Notes: generated from the sequence alone by a model not told the origin. DNA of 64,000 bases from Acanthosepion lycidas (GCA_963932145.1 OZ010593.1:38926536-38990535), one strand, 5' to 3'. Counted from the first letter of the stretch, positions 1 through 13,619 are shown. Numbers and translations: made by a program.

Positions 1-46
1 TTTGAGAAGGAAGCACATCAGGTAAAGTACTTTTTTAGCAGCCTAC

Positions 47-59
47 TGTGTGTGTGTGT

Positions 60-136
<77 letters not shown>
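47..136. repeat. compound (TG)n(CA)n(TA)n microsatellite
   Basis: Short TG run, then CA, then a long uninterrupted TA run. Confidence 0.97.
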
Positions 137-139
<3 letters not shown>

Positions 140-446
140 TAAAAATTAGTTTTGTTAAATTCAACCAACAATGTCTAATATTTTTTATTATTTTATTTTA
201 CTAATTTTCAAATAAGATGTTCTGCATCAGGATGAATATTGTGGATAAACTATTGAAAGTTCATCAATATCAATGATCACATCACAAACTACCAAAAGTA
301 ATCAATATGACAGAGTAGTACTGCAAAAGAAGATTCAAACTCCTAAATGCTTTTATTATAAACAGAAACAACTTACATTAAATAAAATATCTTCAATCAC
401 AGGAGACAAAATTTTAATGAATATATAAAATATTTAATATTTGTAC

Positions 447-506
447 ATCACCACCACTACCACCACCACCACAACAACAACAACAACAACAATAAATAAA
501 TAAATA
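447..506. repeat. (ACC)n(ACA)n(ATAA)n microsatellite
   Basis: Triplet CAC/ACA repeats grading into TAAA repeats. Confidence 0.9.
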
Positions 507-1151
507 TACCTTTATATATATTGTTAAAATTTTCTATAATTTTCTATGTATTTATAGAGGAAGACGGCTCAATATCTTTTTGCTTATATGTTTGTATTTT
601 TTTGTTTGTTTTTTTCCCTCAAATAGAGAGGATAATTTGTCAATTCTACTCTCAACTGTACGGTAATTTTAGTTGGTGAGTACACATTATGTGTATTTGC
701 CAGCTAACTTAATCTTAACATCTTGTGTTACCTCAGTACCAGTAAGGGGCCCCACTTGATGATTGTGTACAATGGTGCACATTAAACTGAGTTTTAGTTG
801 AACATATATATGCCAGATTATTGTATAAAATATTCAAATGCACACTTTCTGATTTTTGACTAGTTAAGAGTATATATACTGTAATATGTTACCTACACTC
901 TGCCTTCCACTGAATCTCACCTGAACAAATACAAAATACAATTTTACTGCCCCTTTAATAAGGTCACCAGGTAAAAGTTTTAAAACAATCCTGAAATGAT
1001 TAAGAATAATCTCTTTTTTTTTTGTACTTACAAATACAAATAGAATTTTAACTGCTTCAGTTTTGTCATAAATGATACAGTTGAAAAAATTGTGGCATTG
1101 TGCATTAGTTATGAGACATCTCTATTTTTGTCTCTGCATTTGCATATGCCT

Positions 1152-1176
1152 ACACACACACACACACACACACACA
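1152..1176. repeat. (CA)12 microsatellite
   Basis: Uninterrupted CA dinucleotides. The following 400 bp is purine-rich with no recognised element. Confidence 0.95.
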
Positions 1177-1884
1177 AGTTTGCTGGAAAAAAGTCTGGGA
1201 CCAAAGAATAACGGATATTAAAAACCATTGATGCTGAGAGGAGGGAGAAAGTTCTACTCTTTCTCTCTCATTATCTTTTCAAGGGCAGGTGCTTTTGGTG
1301 ATGTCCAAAGATGATTGAAAAGAAGATAAAAACTGAAAGAAAAAAAAGAAGAAATGAATTCCAAAAACTGTGGGAAGCAACAGAAGGTCTTTGGAAACTA
1401 TGGAGAAAGAGATTGGTAGCTTTGTAGAGATGGTAGCAGTAACCATGAAGCAGGTGGAAAGATTGTAGCAGAGTTTGCAGGGTTACAAAAAGGCTTCAGA
1501 AATGGATCTTCCTTCTTTCATCTGATCATATTTCATAGCAACAACAGAAAGAAAACTAGCAGCAGGCTGCAATGGTTTGTCAACATGAACTCATCACAGA
1601 GAAAGATTGATGAGAGTTTAATTTCATGCTTGACTCCGTCAATATTGAAATCTCTTCCAACCCCTCACCAATCCATTTGAACTTCTGATTTAGTTTTGAA
1701 CCTATATTTGGCATGCTTCTCTGACCAAAATCTGTCACTCCTTCCACCTATAGTTTTGTTCTTCCTCCTAAAAATGATAATTTGAATTTAACAAGTAAGA
1801 TCAACACATAAAATTGAAAATATATGTATACAATTTTAAGTAAACCATGGGATTCTTTATTTCAGATCAACAGGTTAACTAAGG

Positions 1885-2878
1885 GCCAGAACTGGAGGTC
1901 TATTTCAAATCTCATCATTTCACTGAGAGTAACAATTTTCCTTTTCAGTTTGGATTTGTGGTAGTTAATCCTCTTGGTATATTTTTTTAATTTCTAAGAT
2001 CTTATCACAATTAATAATTTAATATATAATTTGACAGGGCTTCTGATCCATGACCTCCCACCCTGTTAACAAGAGTCTACAAAATGTTACATGCATTTTA
2101 ATCTTTGAATTAATTATCCATGTTTGAAATGAAAACTATATCAAAACTATGAATTCTGAAACAAAAATGACATGAAACAAAAAAAAATATATTTTATTTA
2201 TTTATTGTTTAGAAATGAAATAACTATTGTGATGCTGACTTATTTTGTTATAAATATGAGAGAAGGATCTAGAAAAAATTAACTTTTAAAAATGCATGGT
2301 TTCGGTTAACATTTTGTATACCTCATTTATGATATAAAAAATATTGATTTAAACTTATTGAATGTAATTATATGGCATTAACTTTACATAACAATATTCT
2401 TAATAAATTACATTTTCATTAATTTTATATTCAATTAACTTTATGTGTGTCATTTTCAAATAAATTTTGCCGTGTAAAACATAACCAAGGGAAAAAGTCT
2501 TTGGAAGAAAAATCAGTTAATTTTTAAAATTAAGTTTCTTAAATCAAGTAAAATTAAGATGCTACAGTTATGGTATATGTAGTAAAAATTCAGCATATAC
2601 AAAATAAATAAAGTTGATCATTAGTTTATTTGCTTGAATAAAAATTTCATAGAAAAAATTTTCAAGATTCCTGAATTATATATTTTTGTGAATTTCACAT
2701 AAAATTTGTTTTTTCAATAAACATAAAAAATATAGCAAGTCTAAATAAAATAAAATACATAAATCTTATACTTACTTCAATTAAGTAAGTTAAAATTATT
2801 CCAAACCCAAACTGAAACTAAAATGTCTCACTGCCTGCAGAATGATGAGATTTGAAATAGGCCTCCAGTTCTGTATTT
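1885..2878. repeat. inverted repeat pair about 0.9 kb apart (possible non-autonomous element)
   Basis: 1885-1965 matches the complement of about 2793-2876. The core AACTGGAGG(T/C)CTATTTC and CAAATCTCATCATT is nearly identical, and weaker similarity continues inward (TTTCAGTTTGG). This could be a TIR element of about 1 kb or two inverted copies of one repeat. The interior is AT-rich and non-coding. No target duplication is evident. Confidence 0.6.
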
Positions 2879-4113
2879 CAGTTGTACTATAAAGGTTAAT
2901 TCAGCAATCAAATTATATTTTCAACAAAGCTCACCATTCAAATAAAACTTATCTGTAATCATTCTTTCTTTCATTATTCCTTAAAAAAATGTCTATTTTG
3001 TATTCATTTAGAAAAAACATTTATTTTCTTTTAAATATGCAGTGAAGTTAAAAAATAATGGAGTTAAGAAAACATTAAAAAAAAATCATGATGCTCAAAA
3101 GTTTAAACACTGATTCAGTGTTTTATTTTGTTCATTTTCAAAAGGCATGGCTGGGCATCATTCTTCCACTGATTGTATCCATACAGAAAAGTATATTAAT
3201 GTGTTAAATAAGCACTAAAACATAATTCTTTGTTAGAACCAACACTCAAATATCCAGAACTAATGAGTGTTTAATAAGGTGTCCTCATGATATACTGAAC
3301 ATCATATCCAGTGAATTTACAAAGTAAATTAGATATTATTGTTGGGCTTAATACAGTTAAATTTGAATGGGTTCTATTACAGTCCCCAATCTATTTTTAT
3401 TAACACAATGTAATTCAATACATATAACATTCTTGATCTTTTTGTGTATTGGTATTTGTTCTAGACAAACAACAACACAATTTCCAGAAGCAACAATTGA
3501 AATGGAAAATAGTTTACCTTTGGAATCTATTGAGATGTCCCTCAAGTTTGGGATTAAAAATGCTGAAAGTTTACAAGATCAAATCAGCAAATTCAAGTGA
3601 TTGTACAATGTTTGGATTTACACACAATTCTAAAATAAATGATCACTATTTTCCTAATGAATTAATTCCATATTTGCACAAACATACACTTCCATGGGTT
3701 CTAATATAATAAAAACTTTAAAATGCGTAATAAAAACAAGTGTAAACTGTATAAAAACCATGCCTAATAAAATCATTTATGCACTGTATAATAAAACATG
3801 TATAAACCTTATAAGCTGAACAATCAATCTAAAATAAAATATTATAAACAAACATAAGTGTGTAATCATTGATCTATTTTCTACTACTAGAAATATTTAT
3901 TTATGCAAAAAATAATTAAAGTTAAGAAAGGGAATGGAGTATTAGTACAGTGAAGTCCAAATTCAATATTCAATACAACCTTGATTATTATTCCATTTTT
4001 CCCAGTGACCAGATTTTGCTTTATCTCTATAAAAGTAATTATAAAAGCATGGCAGTCAAAATGCTTTTCTTCTGCTAATACAGTTACATAATCAACAGAT
4101 AGTGATATAAATT
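2879..4113. other. non-coding stretch, nothing recognised
   Basis: AT-rich with many TATAAA/AATAAA-like strings. Open frames near 3357-3709 overlap on both strands and match nothing I know. Confidence 0.5.
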
Positions 4114-4157
<44 letters not shown>

Positions 4158-4169
4158 TATAGATAGATA
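4114..4169. repeat. (GATA)n microsatellite
   Basis: About 13 GATA units with one TATA interruption. Confidence 0.97.
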
Positions 4170-5259
4170 ATGAATATTGTATTATTTTGATAGACAATGT
4201 AAATATTATATGGATATGTTATATTCTTATGATATATAGTGAAAAATATAATAAAGACTAATGTTTATAATTTCCTCAGGAATTTTATTCTAAAAAGTGA
4301 AAATACAGATGCAAAAAGAAATTGAATTTTGAAAAATTATTTTTTGAATTAATAAAAGAGGAAGTTTCATCTTGTCATGCTGTTATGAAAAAAATACAGT
4401 TTCTTTTAAACTATGTTGGATTTTATTATGCAATTCAGTATTTTCACTATAAAAGTAATTAATGTAAATTTTTCTGAATATATTTATGTGAGAAATATTT
4501 CATATGAATTTCAGCATATATAATATCTGTCCTTATTAAAAATGTTGATGTGAATCTTGTATTGTGAATAACATGTTTTATTATGCAAACAAAATGCAGC
4601 ATAAATTTTTATTTGGAAATAAATCCTCAAAATACAAATCAGAGAAACATATTTGATTAATATGATCTCACATTTATCTGAATAAATTATTATTATTTTA
4701 TTATCTTATATATTAATATGGATCCATTAATATTCTATAACCTTCAATCTTAGACTCATTAATTTTGTTAACTTCTTTACTCTTTTGACTTTAACATTAT
4801 TTGCAAGTGTTTTTTTTTTTCTTTCCAAAGATCTTTGAGATATTTTTCTATTCTTACATACCTTACATTATTTACACTGTTGTCTTCATCTTTAGTTTCA
4901 GCTGTTGGAGTGACTAGAATTTTGGACTGAACCCTTTATTTCGTCCACTGAGGTAGATTGTTCTAGTTCCACTTGCCATACCTCTTCAGGATGTCTCAAT
5001 TTTCTCCCTTTAACTCAACTCTCCAAGTTTTTTGTTCACTGGATCCAACCAATGCTTTTACTTGGGCTTGAGGACATCAGTGTATCAATTTTGGGGACTT
5101 ATAAACTTAATGTCTCAGTAACCATTTTTTACGAGAGCTCATATTGCAGTTTTGTTGTTATTATTGCTTTTCTCTAGCAATCCATATTACTGGTTCCCAT
5201 ATAGTATTCATTTGTATGCTTGACTGGCTTAGGAAATTTTTGTAGCCTAGCATCTCTTA

Positions 5260-6190
5260 TGTTTTCATATTTTCCAGTGATGTTCTTTGTCTATTATTTC
5301 AACCTCATCCCACAGGTGGTGGGGGTCTCCCTTTTCCCTCCATATGTGGTCAGCTATGCCTGATTTTTCTATTTTCCCTTGTGTTACAGCTTTATGATGT
5401 TCTTGCAGTTTTACCTTAAAGGGGCAGCTTTTCTATGAAGTGAGCAGAGTTTCAGACATATGAAGGTGACTATCCTATTAATGGATCAATTATATCTACA
5501 AGGAAGTGACTCAGAGAGTGGCACACAGAGACTTGGCAGCTAACAATTGGCTTGAGCAGAATACCATCTTTGGGGTGACCATATATGTGAGGGTAGCTTG
5601 GTGTAATGCTGCAACAAATGTCTTAGGTGTGAAGTGGTCCTTATTCTTGATTAGGATCTACAACTGTTTTCATTCTGTTTTCATTCTTGGATCTTTCTCT
5701 ACTGTAGCTACATTTTCTAATGAGTTCTTCCAGCTCTCCTGTATATTCCAGTCTGTCACTACAGTCACATTGGCTTTGTCAGCTGGTAGTATGATGATGT
5801 ATTCATTCCTCTGTAGGGTTCTGATTACCAGCCTACTCAGTTTTGTGATGTTTGATTTTGGTGGCTTGGCTTCAGTATCTGTTTCATTTTCCATCTTAGC
5901 TCATCCACCCAAGCCTGAGGGATGTTTGAGGCTATTTCTTTGATTCAGACAATGATTTGGTTGTGGCAAAGTTGAAACCTTTGTTTACTACTGACTCCTT
6001 AGAGGCACTTCACTGGTGTTGACTGACTCTGATTGCTGCCTTCACTGGCAGGTGATGGACCTTATGCATCACCCTCTGTTTCAGTCTGTTTAATTTTTGT
6101 ACTTGGCAGACCTTGACTGCATCGAATTTGTGTCTGAAGGATTTATCCAGGTCATGTTGAATCCACTTTCAGTTTTTTTCATTGGTAATT
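5260..6190 (-). pseudogene. Penelope-like RT / GIY-YIG polyprotein, broken and internally deleted
   Basis: Reading down from about 6190, the - strand gives an N-terminal stretch (FRHKFDAVKV), then ESVVNKGFNFA near 5960-5990. The only open part is 74 aa (5670-5894), containing KPPKSN and IIILPADKANVTVV, the Penelope RT signature usually read as L-PADKG. Near 5585-5420 another frame gives IYGHPKDGILLKPIVSC and YVRNSAHFIEKL, the next conserved RT block. Immediately after it (5405-5265) comes EKSGIADHIWREKG and EVEIIDKEHHWKI, typical of the C-terminal GIY-YIG region. The catalytic middle of the RT (the YADD region) is therefore missing. Several in-frame stops and frame changes show it is dead. 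Confidence 0.8.
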
Positions 6191-6778
6191 CTATTGAAGA
6201 ATACCTCATATACTTCTCTCTTAATGATGGATCACAAGCTACAGTTGTATTAATAGGCAAAGAGGTAATTCCACTAATTTAGTGAATTTAAACCCTTCTT
6301 TTACCAAGGTTGATAAGAGTTATTTTAGCAGAATATGAAGAGCATTGTAATGCATGAATATATTCTTCAGCTTACCTCTCAAAATTATTTTGTCTAAAAA
6401 CTTAGAATAAGTCTCTTCATTTATTTTGAACCATCATCAACTTTGAAGGGATTTATAATTCTATTGCATACAATACTAACCTTGACCCCCACCACCACCA
6501 CTGTCATCTTCTAAGTAATATTGGTTGACTATTTTTGTGAAGGACCCAACTTCTAGCCCAGCCTTCAGATCTATCCAAAATAGCTCTTCATTCATCACTA
6601 AAAATTACTGTTGATAAATCAGTTTTCATGTATTTTTTTGTCCAACTTACACTTTTCTCTTTGTGATATTAATTTAAAGGTGACAATTTGTTTGCTTTCA
6701 TATATTTAGCCAATTTTCTTGATACTTTGAATTACAATATCTAGATTGGCCTTTTCTTCCCAAGATATATAATTACCT

Positions 6779-6912
6779 TCAGTCTTTTCATAAATATATG
6801 TTGGAAAGCAAAACGCTTGTGGCTTGTGTTCTGGATTATTGACTTGTCTAATGTTAATCTGTTCGTTATCTCTAGATTTCTAATTTCCTCTTTGCCCTAC
6901 TTTCTACAACAG
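6779..6912. repeat. 126-134 bp dispersed repeat, unit 1
   Basis: Nearly identical to 8911-9036 (shared CTTTTCATAAA, GGAAAGCAAAACGCTTGTG, TCTGGATTATTGACTTG). Unit 1 carries a short extra GGCTTGTG-type duplication. It lies in the Penelope copy 1 interval, so the second unit is probably a fragment of the same family. Confidence 0.85.
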
Positions 6913-6939
6913 CAACATGCATAACACCATCTTCTACAA

Positions 6940-6943
<4 letters not shown>

Positions 6944-7004
<61 letters not shown>

Positions 7005-7048
7005 TATATATATACATACATACATACATACAAACACACACGCACACA
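6944..7048. repeat. (TA)n(CATA)n(CA)n microsatellite
   Basis: Lies within the Penelope copy 1 interval and is missing from the matching part of copy 2, so it expanded after the copies split or was lost in copy 2. Confidence 0.95.
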
Positions 7049-7912
7049 AATACACTATGTTGTATAATAAAATGCTATAGCACCAAATAAATTATAGTGA
7101 ATATTTCAAATAAAAATAGATATTACAAGCTGAAATTCACATGTTGTATTTATATGATAAATATAAATATATACTAAAAACTTAACCAGCGTCTGTTAGT
7201 TAATACTACTTTTATTGTGATTTACATAATGAAATCTAATACTATGTACATCAAAGAAAGGAATGCTAATGCCAAAACTTGACTAGAATTGCTGTTGTAA
7301 GAGAATGGCAAATGTAGTCATTTACCAATCAGATAGGAACAATTTCATCAATACAAAGCAATAATAACATTAGCCACAATGAAATATGAACTTGCAGAAA
7401 GAAAGGCACACCTATTTCAGAACAGTAAAACTTCAAGTTCATGTCACATTCATAAAAAATTTTGCAATAAGAAATTGTGTTCAAATCAAAGAAGACAAAC
7501 TTCTGATATTGGGCAGCAATTTTTTCTGTTGAAATGGCAAACAAAATGACTATTGAATTCCATTTTGATTGCAATACTACCATGACCTTATACCAGACTT
7601 CATTATATTTAGTTAATAACTAAAAGTTATTATTATCCAGTAACTGCAACTTCTGATAAATTGAATTAATGTGAAGAAGACTTATTCCTCAATTTTTTAT
7701 CTTTTGTTGATACAAAGGGCAAAAATGTTTGGAATCAAAATGTTTTGAAGGACTTTTAGTACAAAAATGACCAGTTTTGGAATTCCATATGCAAATTTTG
7801 TTGTTGCAACCAACTGTACCACATTTATATCTTCTACCAAAGAAATAAATCATTAAGAGGAAGGCAATATAAATAGTAGCTCAGGCCTGTTTAGTAAGAT
7901 CTACTAATTATA

Positions 7913-8010
7913 TTGACATAAAGGTCAATTAGCCATGTGGTATAAAAAAATTTACATGAGTAATGATGTAAATTTTTTTATACCACGTGACTAATTGACC
8001 TTTATGTCAA
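7913..8010. mobile_element. 98-bp hairpin MITE-like palindrome
   Basis: Two 45-bp arms (7913-7957 and 7966-8010) are inverted repeats with only two differences, around an 8-base loop. The outer ends read TTGACATAAAGGTCAATTAG. The structure is that of a palindromic MITE. No clear target duplication is seen (TA on the left, GA on the right). A transcript would fold into a long stem. Confidence 0.75.
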
Positions 8011-8910
8011 GATTAAAAAAGATGTCATTTTTGTGATTCTAATTTGTAATATTTTCTCACTTAAAACATTTTATATCATTCCACTTATTCCTTGCTTGCA
8101 TGTAAACAAATTTATACAACCATAGTTCTGTAATGGTCAAGCATCCACCTCTTACAAAATATGAAGTTTGACCTTTTGAAATTTCAAGAACTTGTTCAAA
8201 ATTAAACATAGGAAAATATTTAATGTTTAAAAACTTTGCCTAGTTTGTCACAAGGCTAAACTGAGTGAGGGATGGGAGTTAGGAAGATAGTGATGTGCCA
8301 GTTTGTTTTAGTACCTCCTTGCTTGCCTAGAAAATCAGCATTTCAAATCCTGACTTATATTTCAAATTAAACACTGACCATGGCAACATGTGGGCCATTG
8401 TTGGCTACAGTAAAGAATGAATATATATATTTTGTCCAGTATGTTCGCCAACCTGCTTCAGTGAGCACATAAGGATACAAGTGCTAAATCAATAAATTTA
8501 ATACCTTTGTTCCTTTCAGTTCCCAAATTCACTTCATTTCACAATCCCATAATAGCAGACTGAAAATAATTTATCCCCAAAAGGACAAGGAAATTCACTG
8601 TGTGTCTGTTTCTACTTATAGAAATTAAGTAATTAATCACTCACACCACCCACCTGCTTCATATGATGTCATATTATCTCCTCCTTCCCCACCCTGCTTC
8701 TATAAAATGTTCTCCTACCTTTGCTTATTAACACTTCAATACATACACATTTACTCAGTTTTTAAGTCCTTTAAACTGTCCACCAACTTCTTTTCATAAG
8801 ACATAAAACAATTTTCCTGCATCCCACTCCCCGGGGCAGTTCACCAATGAAACTGATTTACAGGATAGATAGATTGGCTTCTTCATCCGCAGATGTATTA
8901 TTTTTCCTCA

Positions 8911-9036
8911 GCCTTTTCATAAAAATATGTTGGAAAGCAAAACGCTTGTGTTCTGGATTATTGACTTGTCTAATGTTAATCTGCTCGTTATCTCCAGATT
9001 ACTAATTTCCTCTTTGCCCTACTTTCTACTATAACA
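8911..9036. repeat. 126-134 bp dispersed repeat, unit 2
   Basis: Same orientation and over 90% identical by eye to 6779-6912. It breaks off on both sides into unrelated sequence, which suggests a separate Penelope-family fragment or a local duplication. Confidence 0.85.
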
Positions 9037-9821
9037 ACAAGAAGCTTAATAGCAGCTTTCAATTTTATAATCATTATCATTGAAACAAATTTTATCAAAA
9101 AGATATTACTTGTTTAGCAGAATCTCTCCCTGTTAAAGAAAGACAATGGCAATCAGAATAACTGCACCAAAGAAATGTTTCTCTGCCATTAGCCAATCAT
9201 TTACTCTGGAAATAGAAAACAATAACAGTATTGGTGATGATAATTTCTAAGGGAAATTTACATCATAATCATCATGATCAACAACAACAACAGGTATAAA
9301 AATAAAATAAAATAAAAAATGATTCCTAGCTATTTTAGAGAACTGCATATTAGAAAGTGGTTGAAATTTGAAATTTCTCTATAAAATTTAAATTCATGCT
9401 TGGATTATATAGTTTGATTATTAAATTTGTAAAAGGTAAAACCAAAAATATTGCTATGGACTTATTCAGGCAAATTAAAACTTTACTTCCCAATTAATTT
9501 AAAAGCTGAACAATATTTTGATTAAAACAATACCAGAAATAAAAGAAATTAGTAAAAATTAATAAAATATGTTTCATAATAAAAATAGTTCATGTCAAAA
9601 TCTTAAATCAACTTGTTTCATAAAGTTGGTTACTATTGAAATTCATAATTCCTAAAATGCAAAATGCAAAATTAAATTTTTTAGTAAAGATGAATTTTGT
9701 AAACAAAAATTAACTTTAATATTCCAATGTAAAATCTGCCTTCTTAAATTTTTTTTATAAAGGACAAAATTTGAAATACTTACAGGTCCAACTAAAGTTT
9801 TACTAGTAGGTATGTATCAGG

Positions 9822-9942
9822 TAGTACAGAAAAGTTCTCATCCCAACCCACTTCCTAAAATCAATATGTTAATGATCCAACAACAGAATACTAATTTTGG
9901 TAAGTGGTCTGAGCCAAGAATTTTTCAGCACCCCTTTGTAGC
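9822..9942 (+). mobile_element. TIR MITE, copy A (degenerate)
   Basis: The right end, reverse-complemented, reads GGGGTGCTGAAAAATTCTTG. The left end is a decayed form (ACAGAAAAGTTCT). The interior CCACTTCCTAAAATC matches the MITE at 63290-63424. Length is about 120 bp. It is probably a non-autonomous Tc1/mariner-type element. Confidence 0.55.
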
Positions 9943-12900
9943 TGCTAGCTGAAAAGTACTTGATTTATCTACCAACATTATCAACATTGTTCTATTTCTA
10001 TTTGTCATTCAGTGTATGTGTTTATTTTGGCTTTCCTACAACCAAGGCTTGCATGATATTAACACCCGCTTCTTGCACAAAGTGGTTTGACAAAAGCCAT
10101 TCATTTTAAAATAATCAACCAACTGGAGCATACTTGAATGTTTTCCTTCAGATGGCGAGAGTGGTGAGGGCTGGTTTCACAGGTGAAAAATCTAAGATGA
10201 GGCAAACTGTCAGGTCACCAACAGCTTAACTAGAAACCTTGTATCTCCTAGCCTTGCCACTGCCATCAAATTTATTTATTTTCATTCATTCATGTTTTAC
10301 TTACTGCTGTTACTTTTCATCTTTCTTACTATTCTTTCCCATTTGCCAAAAGTGTGACTCTTTATAAACAGTTCCTGTCTACATTACAGGTGGGAAGTTA
10401 CTGCTATTGTTTCTCTCTTCCCTGCACTATATTGGATTATCCCTCATTGACAGGTGGTTAATGCTAGACGTCATTGTTTCTCTTGAAACTAGCATGACAG
10501 TTGGAGAAAGAGAGAAGAGGAATAAAGGGTCCTACATTTTGATAATCCACCAACAGACCAGATGGCAGACAGACTCAATAAATGCTCAGCAAGCTACATA
10601 GGTGAAATAGGAAGGAGGGAAAGGGTGGGTAGGATTAAAAGTAGACCCATGTATATCTAAGCCTGTACTCTGACAAAGCTAATAGGCTTGTATGACAAAG
10701 CAGACACTAGCCTTGTGCCAGGCTTCAATAAAAAAAATTCTAGATTCCCATTTCTCTTTGTTTTATCTTTTTGGCAGCAAAAGTGTTGGAATGTCTGAAT
10801 TTGTTTAAAATCACTCAGTAATGTTTACCTTGTACCAAATATTTCCATTCTATTAAAAATAATTTCTAGCTTTAAAAATTTCACAATTACCTGATAGACT
10901 GATACAATGCTCGAAGTTTAGTGCATGCAGTAAGGATCAGATGCATAATGATTTTCAAAATGACTTGAATGTTACCCTTCAGAAAAGATTCCCCTTAGTT
11001 ATTTAAAATATCTGGCATTCTTTCTACATTAAGGCATTAATAAAGATATGAATTTATCCACTTATTGGCTATAAAACTGCCATTGAGAAATGATTCCAAG
11101 CAATGACTTCAGTTATTGATATTGACTTTAGTGAAGCCAAATACTGATTATTGAAGAGGACTCATGAGAGACTGAAACTTTTAGGCCATAAGTGTCACCA
11201 AAAAGTGCTCAGCTCTTATCTACTTTCAAACGGTTTAGAACAAAAATATGGTTAGTATTGTAGTATAGTAATTTAGAGTTAAAATGACCCTTTTTATTCA
11301 TAGTCCATTTACTTGATTTTTAGAACTGTAATAATTTGAAATATGTAAATAAAGAAAAATAAGAATACAAGGTAAAAATCACAAGGGATGTTTGTATTTA
11401 TTTCAGCTGCATATAAAATTCATCTATGGTCTCCTAAATCCTTTATTCCTAAGATAAAATGAAAGAAAATGACATCAAGTGAAATCTTTATACATTTTAT
11501 ACATGTGAAAAAAATGGCTTGAAGTGTCCACATGTGCATGTCATTTCAAGTAATTGGCAACAGAAAAACGTTTTCTGAATCTGAGAAAGACTTCTTTTTT
11601 TCTCATGATTCCAATAAAAAGATTAGCATTGATTTTACACACACTGTCAGTTCTTTAGTTGAATATTGTTTGACTATTATTCTCTGAATATTCACCAAAA
11701 TCTCATGAAGTGTTCTTTTACAAGATCATCTTTAATATTTAACTCAGTTAACATAGTTTCTCAGTAATCATAACAATTGAATCATTTTTTAAAGATATAA
11801 AATTGGTTTAATTCAAAACCAGAATTGATACTGTTACATCCATGCTATAATATATTTCACAAGTTTGAAGAATATCTTGTTATGAATGCATTTCATTGGT
11901 TCAACTTGTTATTAACAATCTTCTTTTGCCAAAAATTAGGGCAGACCAACCAAGCAATGCATATCCACCCACCACCACAAATAAGTGGTAATATATAAAA
12001 CTTTTAATAGTTCTTTTTTTATCATACATTTTAGCTTGGATATATTGGGGATGATAAGATGAATAACAGTCATCATAATGTCCATCTCTAAACTGGTCAT
12101 AAACTGGATTAAGTCAAACACTTTCATAAGCAGTAGCCACATGTAACCAGAACCCCTACTCTACACATATACACTGTTGAAACCACCAACTGACCCTTAA
12201 CCTTTAGACATTTTTCTTCACTATCTCAACTCCCCAGTGGGCAGGCTGCTGCGCAATGGAACACTTTTTGCTCATGTTCTCCCATGACTGATTCTGTGAG
12301 GCACTCTATCAGTTTTTCAATGTTGACTATTTATGACAAGCAGATTATCTCACATTCCCTTTGGAGAGCATCTTGGCTAGACACCAGATATATTGCTGTC
12401 TACCCTTAATCACACAATATGACCCTTTTTTGGTACAATTTTGTGATTCAATGAAACTTGTAGATTTCCCAAATTATAGGGAAAATATCAATTGAAAGAC
12501 AGATTAGTAATTTGCATTCATTAATTTTTTCCTACTAATATCCTCATCTTATATCTTATGTTTTATTACAGTAACATTTTCATGACTTCTTTAATCATTT
12601 CCAGACATTTTTATGAGTGTTAAAAATAAAATAAACATTGAGAGGAATAGACAATTTTGCTGCTTTCTGACCAGGAGAAACTACAGTTTGTGAGAAAATC
12701 ACAAATAATAATCAGAGAAAATTAATATTGTGCACTTCATTTTGACTTTAAATAAAACCAAAGAATTTATGTCATTTTGGTTTAACCTGATACATTTCAT
12801 TTTGATAATTAGCAAGATTGAAAGAAAAAGTAAAAAAGTATATTTTGTTTATTTACTCCAGGCTTTATGTGAGAATGAAACATTTTAATTGTTATGTAAT

Positions 12901-13560
12901 TATATTTTCAGTATACTATATGTCCTTTAATGGTTGTTACATTTACATATATATTTTATACACTAAATGTAACAACTATTATGGAACAGAAGTAATATAA
13001 TATTACATTGTCTAATAGAAAACAAAGAAAGTATCATATTGACATCAAATAATCATGTATTTATGAAGGATAAGGAAAAATTCATGCACCAAAAAAGATG
13101 TTGAAAATAAACAGTCTTATCGATTTTTGATAAAGTAACAAGAGACAAAATGAATTCATTTGATTCAAACTGTTACATGCTTCAATTCAACCAAATGGAT
13201 TCATTTTTTATCGGAGTGGACAGTCATTAAGTCACACCAGGAAAAATGTAACTTGTGTCATTATATGCTGCATGTTATGAGAGAAGGTACACTGGTTAAA
13301 TGGAAAACAAAATCAGTGAAGTGGACATGAATATTGGCTGAGTCTGTTTAGGTAAATTATATACATAAATCATGTTTCAAAAGGCATGAAACCAATTTTC
13401 CTTGTGCTCTATTCAGATATCTTATCTCAGATATACTGGTTCACTGAGAAAAAAGTAAATGAGTTAGCAAATGGGTGAATTGCTTTCCTTATACTATCTT
13501 ACCTGACCAGCTAAAAGCTCTTACCCACCCCCATAGTCAAATGTGACAAAGTACATTCAT
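9943..13560. other. non-coding stretch, probable unclassified repeats
   Basis: 10040-10720 and 12130-12420 are less AT-rich than their surroundings and could be old transposon fragments, but I can assign no family. No coding frame is credible. Confidence 0.45.
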
Positions 13561-13575
13561 TTACATACATACATG

Positions 13576-13619
<44 letters not shown>

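Larger units (their letters stand above)
4500..7150 (-). mobile_element. degenerate Penelope-like element, copy 1
   Basis: The interval contains minus-strand remnants of a Penelope-like retroelement (RT plus GIY-YIG endonuclease), with a (TA)n tract near 6944-7000 inside. Its edges are set by alignable stretches shared with 24551-25560: AATATGGNTCCATTAAT-like sequence near 4710-4750, CCACTAATTT near 6272, and TTGTATAATAAAAT near 7060. I saw no target-site duplication, so the limits are approximate. Confidence 0.75.
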
